Shown piece after piece: positions 1-6,855 of a stretch of DNA of 44,885 nucleotides (position 1 is its first letter; each line of letters starts with the position of its first letter). A program made the translations under genes and the position numbers. A model generated the notes under the pieces. The model was not told the origin of the DNA. It worked only from the letters and a program-made list of their open reading frames with translations, and made no database searches. Location of the stretch: positions 1 through 44,885 of the forward strand of contig CAYULU010000010.1 of the NCBI GenBank assembly GCA_964445745.1, written 5' to 3'. The DNA comes from UBA1443 sp964445745. GTDB lineage: Bacteria; Omnitrophota; Omnitrophia; Omnitrophales; Aquincolibacteriaceae.

Positions 1-75
1 GATCTTTGAAACCCCGCTTCCACAGAGGGGGTAACGATCAATGGTATCATTCCCATGTTTTACTAAAACAAGGGT

Positions 76-103
76 TTGAAAAAGGATTTTTTGAGGTTAA
101 AAT
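76..103 (+). promoter_or_regulatory. candidate sigma-70-type promoter for the ROK/biotin genes
   Basis: A TTGAAA hexamer at 76-81 is followed after 16 bases by TAAAAT at 98-103. It lies about 90 bases upstream of the ROK gene start in an A/T-rich leader. A second A/T-rich patch near 122-127 (TATATA) could also serve. This is pattern matching only; no start site is known. Confidence 0.4.
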
Positions 104-192
104 GAGTGGCGTTTGTCGGGCTTATATAGCGGTAAAATCTGGGGTTATAAAAAACAGAAAAGTTAAAGAAATTTTAAAACAGGAGAGACCTT

Positions 193-1410
193 ATGATGAT
201 CAAGCAAATGCTTAAAGATCGGGCGCTCACAGACAAAGAGAGGAAAAATCTTAGCATTCTCGAGGTCATTCGGAAAAATGGACCGATTTCAAGGACCGAC
301 ATTTCAAAATTAACCGAGCTCAATATTGTCACGGTTTCTAATTACGTGAATCACTACATTAAAAAAGGGCTTGTGGTGGAAGGAGAACTCGATGAATCGA
401 CCGGTGGCCGGAAACCTGTACTGGTTGAGCTGAACCCCAAATCCGGTTATATCATTGGTGTTGGCCTCAACATGATGAGTATGGTGGGAGTGTTGGTGGA
501 CCTTGAGATTAACGTCGTCACGGAGCTTAAAAAAGAAAGACTTCCCGAGAATTCCGAAAAGGTTATCCAGCAGATGGTGGATCTTGCCGCTGAAATTATA
601 GAAAAAGCGGAAATTGATAAAACTAAAATCGTAGGCGTGGGGGTTGGAATCCCGGGAATCATTGATGAACGGGGTCGGACGATTCGCTGGCCCCAGAGCC
701 TTGGCGATAAAGACATTTCGGTTTGCACCTCAATAAAAGACACTTTCGAAAAACGCCTCGGTGTTCCTGCCTTTGTTGAAAACGATGCCAATGCGGCCGT
801 TTTGGGAGAGAAGTGGCTGGGGCTTGACCGGGATGTCCGGAACATGGTGTACATGTTTTCTGGGGTGGGATGCGGCATCCTCATTAATGAGGAAATTTAT
901 CGAGGGGCCACAGGGGCTGCGGGTGAACTCGGGATTACCAGTGTCCATGCGAGCAAAGACTACACACAAAAGATTGCAACGCAATTGGGCCGTTGGGAAA
1001 TGGATATCGGGATGGTTCGTCATGCGAAAGAACGAATCGAAAAGGGCGAAACCTCGGTGATCAAGGAGTACGTTAAGGGAGAGCTCGAAAAAATTCATTT
1101 TCGTGACATTATTCGCGCCATCAAAGAAAAAGATGCTCTCGCGATGAAGGTTGCCGAGCAGGCGGGGCAGGATCTCGGGAAAAAGGTGGCTTTTATCGTT
1201 AACCTGCTGAACCCGGAAGTGGTCGTGATCGGAGGGGGAATAGAAGATTGCGGGGCGCCACTTCTTGATTCTATAAAGAGTAGCGTCAAGGAATGGTCTG
1301 TCGAAGAGGCCGTGACGCCGGTCAAGATCATCCCCTCGGCTTTTGGTGAAAACGCTGTTGCGTTGGGTGTCGTCGGAATTGTAGCCCGCGAAGTTTTTGC
1401 CCAAGCCTGA
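193..1410 (+). CDS. ROK-family transcriptional regulator / sugar-kinase-like protein
   Basis: A 405-residue protein with an N-terminal winged helix-turn-helix (about residues 15-75, containing GPISRTDISK and VTVSNYV) followed by a ROK actin-like ATPase domain. Visible ROK motifs are GVGIPGI, NDANAAVLGE and RGATGAAGELG. The usual GH of the GE-GH motif and the cysteine-rich zinc motif (CxCGxxGC) that follows it are absent. Family knowledge says such proteins are NagC/XylR-type sugar-responsive repressors, or glucokinases when the HTH is lacking. The HTH favours a regulator here. The start is supported by AGGAGAG at 181-187, with the ATG at 193. bioB begins only 16 bases after the stop, so the two are probably co-transcribed. 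The inducer is unknown. Confidence 0.8.
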   Translation: MMIKQMLKDRALTDKERKNLSILEVIRKNGPISRTDISKLTELNIVTVSNYVNHYIKKGLVVEGELDESTGGRKPVLVELNPKSGYIIGVGLNMMSMVGVLVDLEINVVTELKKERLPENSEKVIQQMVDLAAEIIEKAEIDKTKIVGVGVGIPGIIDERGRTIRWPQSLGDKDISVCTSIKDTFEKRLGVPAFVENDANAAVLGEKWLGLDRDVRNMVYMFSGVGCGILINEEIYRGATGAAGELGITSVHASKDYTQKIATQLGRWEMDIGMVRHAKERIEKGETSVIKEYVKGELEKIHFRDIIRAIKEKDALAMKVAEQAGQDLGKKVAFIVNLLNPEVVVIGGGIEDCGAPLLDSIKSSVKEWSVEEAVTPVKIIPSAFGENAVALGVVGIVAREVFAQA

Positions 1411-1426
1411 GAACCAGGGGCCTGCC

Positions 1427-2461
1427 ATGTTTCGAGATTCCTGTACGAATTCTGCGAAGGCGTTAATCCAGGAACTAAAAGAAAAGGTTCTTTCCGGCGG
1501 TGAAATTTCATATCGAGAGGCCTTCTCGCTTGCTACGATTCACGCTGTTGACGATCTGGATTTTTTGCGAAGTTCAGCCCACGAATTGACCCTTCGTTTT
1601 AAGGGTTCTCGACCCGACCTCTGCGCTTTAATCAACGCCAAAAGCTATCTTTGTGGTGAAGATTGCAAATTTTGTTCCCAATCCGCAAAGTATGACACTG
1701 GAGTCCGGCGATATCCCATGATGAGTCCGGAAAAGATTGTCGGAGTTGCAAAGCAGTGTGAAGAAAACGGAGTACAAAACTTTTGCGTTGTCACAAGCGG
1801 TGAGACCCTTAGCGCAGAAGAGTTCGAGCAAACCCAGAAAACTTTCCAGCTACTTTCTAAAGAAACAGATCTGGGGATAGACGGTTCTTTAGGGAATCTT
1901 ACGGAGGAACAGATTTCAGAGCTAAAAAAAGTTGGACTGCGGCGCTTTAACCATAATCTTCAATGCTCCCGTGAGTTTTATCCTGAGATTGTATCCACGC
2001 ACACGTATGATGAGCGCATGGAAACGCTCGATTTTTTAAAAAAGAATGGCGTGGAAATTTGTTCGGGAGGGATTTTAGGAATGGGAGAAAGTCCCGAAGA
2101 CAGACTCAAACTTGCCTTTGAATTAAAACAATACTCCCCCCATTGTTTGCCGGTCAATATTTTGAACCCTCGTCCCGGGACGCCCTTGGCTGGACAACCA
2201 CCGATCGACCCTGCCGAAGCGGTCAAGATGATCGCGATTTACCGATTTATCCACCCTCATGCGAACATCAAGCTTGCGGGAGGTAAAGAGCTCAACCTCG
2301 GAATCTTTTTCCTGGAGAAAGCTTTGAAGGGTGGTGCGAACGGACTTGTTGTCGGCGGGTACTTGACCACTTGCGGGAATCCAATCGCTGAAGACTTTGC
2401 CTTGCTTAAACGGGCCGGCTATACCGTTGAGCGCGAAACGGCTGTTGCCAAAACCGCATAA
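1427..2461 (+). CDS. bioB: biotin synthase BioB (radical SAM), type II-like
   Basis: Converts dethiobiotin to biotin by radical SAM sulfur insertion. Counting from ATG 1427, the SAM-cluster motif C-x3-C-x2-C is C76, C80 and C83 (CGEDCKFC). Downstream are NHNL, ICSGGILGMGE and PVNILNP, all typical of BioB. Compared from memory with E. coli BioB, the auxiliary [2Fe-2S] ligands C97 and C188 align with C120 and C212. C128 aligns with D152 and R260 aligns with K282. Extra cysteines occur at C180 and C316. This resembles type II BioB enzymes, which are reported to use a larger auxiliary Fe-S cluster. An upstream TTG at 1397 is in frame, but the ATG preceded by CAGGGG is preferred. The length, 344 residues, is normal. 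Confidence 0.93.
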   Translation: MFRDSCTNSAKALIQELKEKVLSGGEISYREAFSLATIHAVDDLDFLRSSAHELTLRFKGSRPDLCALINAKSYLCGEDCKFCSQSAKYDTGVRRYPMMSPEKIVGVAKQCEENGVQNFCVVTSGETLSAEEFEQTQKTFQLLSKETDLGIDGSLGNLTEEQISELKKVGLRRFNHNLQCSREFYPEIVSTHTYDERMETLDFLKKNGVEICSGGILGMGESPEDRLKLAFELKQYSPHCLPVNILNPRPGTPLAGQPPIDPAEAVKMIAIYRFIHPHANIKLAGGKELNLGIFFLEKALKGGANGLVVGGYLTTCGNPIAEDFALLKRAGYTVERETAVAKTA

Positions 2462-2464
2462 ACC

Positions 2465-3241
2465 TTGAATCAACTTCTTCCCGGAAAAAAAATCCTCATC
2501 ACCGGCGGAACAAGCGAACTCGGGACTGCTTTTATAAAGGAAGCGCTTGCTCAAGGGGCCGACATTCATTTTACGTTTTTCAGCGCAACCGAACGTGCTA
2601 ATGAACTTGAATCAATCGGTGCAAAAAAATACAAAGTGGACCTTTCTTCGACCGAATCGATCGACTCTTTTCTCGATGCCTTTTGTTTGTCGAACCAAAC
2701 CCTGGATATTCTAATTCATAACGCTGCGGCAACAGCGGATCATTTTCTCGAGAAAATGACCGAAAAAGCATGGGATCGGGTTCTCGCAACGAATCTTAAG
2801 GCGCCCTTCTACCTCACTCAAAAACTCTTACCACTCCTTGAAAAAAAGGACCCGCATCCTGTTCGTAAAAAGGCATCTGATTTTTCTTTAAGTAAGATCT
2901 TAATGATTGTCAGTCGCGCCGGGACGGAAGGCCTTGCGGGGGCGTCTAATTATGCGGCGGCTAAAGGGGGGCTGATTGCGATGACCCAAACGTTTGCCAG
3001 AGAACTGGGCCCTAAAAAGATCCTGGTGAATGCCGTTAACCCGGGATTTATGAAGTCCCGAATGACTGCCGCGCTTTCAGAAAAAGTGGTTCAACGGGCC
3101 TTGGAACGAAGTCCGCTAGCAACCTTGGCGGATCCGGCGGAGGCGGCCAATTTTTTGATTTATCTCTCCTCGGATTTTATGAGTCGAGTGACAGGGCAAG
3201 TGTTCCATTTTGAATCCCGTCCACTTCAACAAAATGGTTAA
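2465..3241 (+). CDS. SDR-family 3-oxoacyl-ACP reductase-like protein
   Basis: A classical short-chain dehydrogenase/reductase of 258 residues. The nucleotide-binding turn is TGGTSELG near residue 14. NAAA follows, then a serine (VSRAG) and the YxxxK catalytic pair (NYAAAKGG). The family uses NAD(P)H, and this member looks FabG-like. Sitting between bioB and a ketosynthase, it may reduce the beta-keto group during pimeloyl-chain assembly; that role is inferred from context. It starts at TTG 2465, three bases after the bioB stop, with no clear Shine-Dalgarno, so translational coupling is likely. The C-terminus (FHFESRPLQQNG) does not look like a standard FabG end, and its last codons lie in a 17-bp direct repeat. 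Confidence 0.82.
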   Translation: MNQLLPGKKILITGGTSELGTAFIKEALAQGADIHFTFFSATERANELESIGAKKYKVDLSSTESIDSFLDAFCLSNQTLDILIHNAAATADHFLEKMTEKAWDRVLATNLKAPFYLTQKLLPLLEKKDPHPVRKKASDFSLSKILMIVSRAGTEGLAGASNYAAAKGGLIAMTQTFARELGPKKILVNAVNPGFMKSRMTAALSEKVVQRALERSPLATLADPAEAANFLIYLSSDFMSRVTGQVFHFESRPLQQNG

Positions 3242-3266
3242 ACCAGCTTTTTAAGGAAAGCTGGTT
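3241..3266 (+). terminator. perfect 10-bp hairpin at the end of the bioB-SDR unit
   Basis: AACCAGCTTT at 3241-3250 pairs perfectly with AAAGCTGGTT at 3257-3266 around a TTAAGG loop, starting on the last base of the SDR stop codon. Only a short T stretch follows (TGTTATT), so it may be a weak intrinsic terminator or an RNA-stabilising hairpin. Confidence 0.5.
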
Positions 3267-3279
3267 TGTTATTGGAGAA

Positions 3280-3296
3280 GTGGACGGTCTAGGACC
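3280..3296 (+). promoter_or_regulatory. copy 1 of the GTGGACGGTC-N3-GACC motif (candidate operator)
   Basis: GTGGACGGTC, a three-base centre TAG, then GACC, forming the palindrome CGGTC-TAG-GACCG (3285-3297). The same arrangement recurs at 3488-3504 over the ketosynthase promoter. Two copies inside one biotin-cluster intergenic region suggest a regulator site. The binding protein is unknown, and the motif does not look like a classical BirA operator. Confidence 0.4.
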
Positions 3297-3487
3297 GCGC
3301 CCTTCAACAAAATGGTTATCACATGTTGCGGTTTAAAGAACTGTGATCCTGAATGCGGTGGCGGCCGGAGGACGGATCCATCCAACGCTTTTTAGCGGAA
3401 AGGATCTCGCTTGAGTTTCTCCCTCAGGGGCGTGGACAGAATGGCGGCATGAAAAGCGGGAATTTTCAAAACTCAAGCATAAGATAG

Positions 3488-3504
3488 GTGGACGGTCGAT
3501 GACC
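3488..3504 (+). promoter_or_regulatory. copy 2 of the GTGGACGGTC-N3-GACC motif, over the ketosynthase promoter
   Basis: GTGGACGGTC-GAT-GACC matches the copy at 3280 in 14 fixed positions. It covers the -35 and spacer region of the promoter at 3489-3516, where a bound repressor would block RNA polymerase. The wider arms GGTGG and CCACC add imperfect dyad symmetry. Confidence 0.45.
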
Positions 3505-3516
3505 ACCCGCTATAAT
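3489..3516 (+). promoter_or_regulatory. promoter of the ketosynthase-bioF unit, leaderless-type spacing
   Basis: A perfect TATAAT lies at 3511-3516, with TGGACG (four of six to consensus) at 3489-3494 and a 16-base spacer. The ATG at 3527 is only 10 bases past the -10 box, so transcription would start at or just before the start codon. No Shine-Dalgarno is present, which suggests a leaderless mRNA. Confidence 0.6.
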
Positions 3517-3526
3517 AGATCCACTT

Positions 3527-4887
3527 ATGAAACGACGCGTCGTAGTGACAGGTATAGGTTTTCTCTCGCCTATTGGCAACACAATCGAAGATATGACTCA
3601 AAACCTTCGTAATGGGGTTTCAGGTAAAGAGGATGACCTTGTCTCTGATGTCTTTGGGTATCAATTCCCACCCGTTTTTCGAGTCAAAAATTTTAATCCA
3701 CACCATTATGGGACACATCTTCTCGATCCTTTTATCCAGTATGCGGTTGCGGCGGCAGAAAGTGCGGTCCAGGATGCGAAGTTTGACGTAGCTTCTGTCG
3801 ATCCTTATGTGGTGGGTCTTGCCGTTAGCTCATCCAAAGGCGGAGTGCATACCTTGGACCGGTTTCGCGACCGGTTTTTGAAACATCCCAGCGCGATTAT
3901 GGGGGCCCGAATCTATTCCAGTTCGGTTCCTAACTTTGGAGATCAGTGGATTGCCCGGCGTATGAAGATCAAGGGGCCGGCAAAGTGTTNNNNNNNNNNN
4001 NNNNNNNNNNNNNNNNNNNNNNNNNNNNNNNNNNNNNNNNNNNNNNNNNNNNNNNNNNNNNNNNNNNNNNNNNNNNNNNNNNNNNNNNNTTTGGAGATCA
4101 GTGGATTGCCCGGCGTATGAAGATCAAGGGGCCGGCAAAGTGTTATGTTGCCGCCTGTGCGACAGGCGTCGCCGCGACGATTGCGGGGTTTCGGATGGTT
4201 CAGGAAGGCCAGGCGGAATACTGTCTTGCTGGTGCCGCGGATTCATCCATTGTTCCTCTGATGTTAGCAGGTTACAACAATATGAAAGCGCTCGCGAAAC
4301 AGGAGATCCGTCCTTTTGATAAACGACGGGACGGTTTTTTGGTGGGGGAAGGGGCGGCAGTCCTTTTCCTGGAGACTCTTGAAAGTGCGCGCGCGAGGGG
4401 AATCCGCATTTACGGTGAAATTGTAGAATCTGCTTGTGCCCAAGACTCAAGGCAAGCGATTTTGTTTGATCGGGACGATCACGCATTGTCAAGAGCTATC
4501 AAAAAGCTGATGGAGCGCTCTGCCATTTGTCCTCACGAAATCGACTATATTAATCTTCACGGAACTGGCACGGCGCATGGGGATTTGTACGAGACTGCGG
4601 AAATGAAGGTGGCGCTGGGAGAGGAAGCGTATGGGATACCCATGAGTTCAACCAAAGCGGCGACCGGGCACATGCTTGGGGCTACCGGTGCGTTCGAACT
4701 TGCGGCAACTTTACTAGCAATGAAAGACAACTTTATTCCTCCCACCCTAAATCTTGCAGAAAAAGATCCGGCTTGTGATCTGGATTACTCGCCTCTTAAG
4801 GCGAAAGAAAAAAAGATGACTGTCTCACTCAAGGTTTCGATGGGGTTTGGCGGTCATGCAATGGCAGTACTCCTGCGAAAAATTTGA
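3527..4887 (+). CDS. beta-ketoacyl-ACP synthase (FabF-like), interrupted by a false assembly gap
   Basis: A condensing enzyme of the KAS I/II type. The 100-N gap at 3990-4089 is flanked by identical 55-bp sequences. Removing the gap and one copy joins 3527-3989 to 4145-4887 as an uninterrupted 401-residue frame, the usual FabF length. In that joined protein the catalytic triad is C159 (AACATG), H293 (NLHGTGTAHGD) and H330 (AATGHMLGATGA), with the C-terminal MGFGGHA loop. The C-H-H triad separates it from KAS III/BioZ types. Placed beside the SDR and overlapping the bioF region, it probably extends malonyl-derived units toward pimeloyl-ACP; that role is inference. It is translated without a Shine-Dalgarno. 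Confidence 0.9.
3935..4144 (+). repeat. 55-bp identical flanks around the N gap (assembly artefact)
   Basis: Positions 3935-3989 and 4090-4144 are identical over 55 bases and abut the 100-N run on either side. Exact overlap of this size is what two contigs sharing a k-mer overlap give when a scaffolder inserts a fixed gap instead of merging them. Joining the copies restores the reading frame, so this is not a biological duplication. Confidence 0.93.
3990..4089. other. 100-N scaffold gap
   Basis: Exactly 100 ambiguous bases inside the ketosynthase gene. The round number is a placeholder for unknown length. The identical flanks indicate the true gap size is about minus 55, meaning an unmerged overlap. 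Confidence 0.98.
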
Positions 4888-4903
4888 GGTTTCGGATTTG
4901 AAC

Positions 4904-6070
4904 ATGAAGAATACTGGCACCGATGAACTCAACAGCCTCAAAAAAAATAACCTCTACCGACAAATCCGTGTTCTGAAAAATTCGGACGGGATTCATGCGG
5001 AATGGCGTGGAAAAAAAATCACTCTTTTCTGCGGGAATGATTATCTGGGGCTTTCCCGGCATCCTCGCGTGATCCGGGCCGCGGAACTGGCCCTGCAAAA
5101 ATACGGAGTGGGCGCCGGAGCCGCACGGCTTATTTCCGGGAGCACAACCGCTCATGAAGTTCTTGAAAAAAAAATAGCGCAATTCAAAAACAAGGAACGC
5201 GCTCTTGTTTTTGGCTCGGGGTATCTCGCTAACCTTGGAATCCTGACCGCGTTTGCGAGGGAAGGTGACACGATCATCATGGATAAACTTTGCCACGCGT
5301 CTCTGGTGGATGGGGCTCGGCTCTCCCGAGCAGAACTTCGAGTTTTTCCGCATAAAAAATATGAAAAGTGCGAAACCCTTCTCCGGAAGGCCGTAGGACG
5401 GCGGAAAATCCTCCTGACGGAAAGTGTTTTCAGCATGGATGGCGACCTTGCGGATTTGAAGGAACTTGTTCGGCTCAAGAAAAAATATAAAGCGTTGCTT
5501 GTGGTGGATGATGCTCACGGAATGGGGGTGCTCGGTAGGCGCGGTCACGGAGCAACCGAGAAATTTTCAAAAGGGATCGATATAATTATGGGGACACTCT
5601 CCAAAGCGATCGGCGGATTTGGCGGATTTGTTGCGGCCAATGACCCGCACATTGATTACCTGGTCAATTTTTCCCGGCCGTTTATCTTCACCACAGCACT
5701 TCCCCCGGCTTTGAGCGCATCGGCCCTGGAATCCCTCTCAGTGATTGAAAAAGAAACAGTCTTGAGAAAAAAATTATGGGATAATATCCGATCAATATAC
5801 ACTGGGTTGTCCGAGGCGGGGTTTGTTTTGGGAAGGCCTGAGTCGGCCATCCTACCGGTTATGATGGGGAGTGAAAAATGCGCGGTGGAGGCTTTCCAGA
5901 CAATTCTGAGGGAAGGCATCTTTATCCCGGCGATTCGTTATCCCACGGTCGCTAAAGGGAAAGCGAGGCTTCGTATTACGGTCAGCGCCTCACACACTCA
6001 GTGTGATATTCGGGCCCTTTTAAAGGCCTTCAAAAGTTATATGGGAAAAAGGAGACTTAAGAAGAAATGA
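4904..6070 (+). CDS. bioF: 8-amino-7-oxononanoate synthase BioF
   Basis: A PLP-dependent alpha-oxoamine synthase that condenses pimeloyl-thioester with alanine. Seen in order are LFCGNDYLGL, GAGAARLISG, DKLCHASLVDGARLS, ESVFSMDGD, VDDAHGMGVLG and the PLP-lysine motif GTLSKAIGGFGG. From ATG 4904 it has 388 residues, normal for BioF. The preceding GAGG at 4885-4888 also allows TTG 4898. A frame extending to 4847 would overlap the ketosynthase and is not needed. The gene follows the ketosynthase stop by 16 bases, and its stop overlaps the next start (ATGA). The pair suggests that the locally made acyl chain is handed directly to BioF. Confidence 0.93.
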   Translation: MKNTGTDELNSLKKNNLYRQIRVLKNSDGIHAEWRGKKITLFCGNDYLGLSRHPRVIRAAELALQKYGVGAGAARLISGSTTAHEVLEKKIAQFKNKERALVFGSGYLANLGILTAFAREGDTIIMDKLCHASLVDGARLSRAELRVFPHKKYEKCETLLRKAVGRRKILLTESVFSMDGDLADLKELVRLKKKYKALLVVDDAHGMGVLGRRGHGATEKFSKGIDIIMGTLSKAIGGFGGFVAANDPHIDYLVNFSRPFIFTTALPPALSASALESLSVIEKETVLRKKLWDNIRSIYTGLSEAGFVLGRPESAILPVMMGSEKCAVEAFQTILREGIFIPAIRYPTVAKGKARLRITVSASHTQCDIRALLKAFKSYMGKRRLKKK

Positions 6071-6717
6071 AATGGGTTCTTGTCATCATCCTGATGTTGC
6101 CTTTGTTTATGACGGTTTTTCAAGATCCTGGGCTCACTGCGGAGGTTCAGAATCTGAGGTTACTGCCGCCTGATACCGAGGGAGGAAAGCCTTTAATGCA
6201 AGCGTTAGCAGAGAGAAAAAGTTCCCGGGAATTCAGCCGCGGCGAATTATCTCCGCAGGTTCTTTCCAATCTTCTTTGGGCCGCGAACGGAGTGAACCGT
6301 CCGGACGGGCGGAGAACCTCACCCTCCGCGAAAAATACACAGGAAATCGAAATTTACGTTGCCAAAAAGGAAGCGCTTTATCTTTATAACCCAAAGGAAC
6401 ACGCATTAACAGTCGTGATACGGGAAGATATCCGGTCACGGATCGGAAGACAGGCTTTTGTACAGGATGCGCCGGTAGGGCTTGTCTTTGTCGCGAATAC
6501 CGGAAAATTCCGGGGTGGTTCCGAAGAAGACGCCTTGTTTTACAGCGCGACCGATACCGGCTATGTTAGCCAAAACGTTTATCTTTTTTGCGCCTCGGAA
6601 GGGCTTTCAACAGTGGTGCTTGGAACGATTGACAGGAACCAGCTTGCTAAAACGATGAGGCTTCAACCACGGCAAAAAATTATTTTGACACAACCCGTGG
6701 GTTATCCGAAGAAATGA
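6067..6717 (+). CDS. exported nitroreductase-family (SagB/ThcOx-like) protein
   Basis: A 216-residue protein beginning with a hydrophobic signal-like segment (residues 3-20) and continuing as a nitroreductase fold. KSSREFSRGELS is the typical N-terminal FMN-contact region. LLWAANGVNRP, TSPSAKNTQ and the C-terminal LSTVVLGTID follow. The family binds FMN and reduces or oxidises small substrates. SagB-type oxidases usually act in the cytoplasm, so a likely exported member is notable. It is coupled to bioF by ATGA at 6067-6070, with AAAGGAG upstream. A role in biotin synthesis is not established, and its substrate cannot be read from sequence. Confidence 0.72.
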   Translation: MKWVLVIILMLPLFMTVFQDPGLTAEVQNLRLLPPDTEGGKPLMQALAERKSSREFSRGELSPQVLSNLLWAANGVNRPDGRRTSPSAKNTQEIEIYVAKKEALYLYNPKEHALTVVIREDIRSRIGRQAFVQDAPVGLVFVANTGKFRGGSEEDALFYSATDTGYVSQNVYLFCASEGLSTVVLGTIDRNQLAKTMRLQPRQKIILTQPVGYPKK

Positions 6718-6855
6718 TCCTGAAGACAAGGCGCCTTGCCGGTGGGGGCGGTTTTTTCGACCTGCCATGGGTGAAGAGGTGTTTAGAATTTAGCGTGTTC
6801 ACTTTTTGATAAACATGCTTCATGAAAAAGGTTTTTAAAAAACGGAGAAGTTTTT

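Larger units (their letters stand above)
3224..3318 (+). repeat. 17-bp direct repeat flanking the SDR stop
   Basis: The 17-mer CTTCAACAAAATGGTTA occurs at 3224-3240, where it encodes the last SDR residues and most of the stop codon, and again at 3302-3318, a spacing of 78 bases. The second copy is in non-coding sequence. The direct repeat suggests a small duplication or insertion that rewrote the SDR C-terminus. Confidence 0.75.

Noticed and set aside
6..215. 69-codon frame at the left edge
   Set aside because: It starts with TTG, lacks motifs, and covers the candidate promoter and Shine-Dalgarno of the ROK gene.
3312..3395. 27-codon Cys-rich frame (CCGLKNCDPEC) as a gene
   Set aside because: No Shine-Dalgarno or promoter fits it, and it begins inside a repeat; kept only as a remark in the repeat finding.
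3990..4089. Possible disrupted ketosynthase pseudogene
   Set aside because: Identical 55-bp flanks and frame restoration show an assembly overlap, not a mutation.
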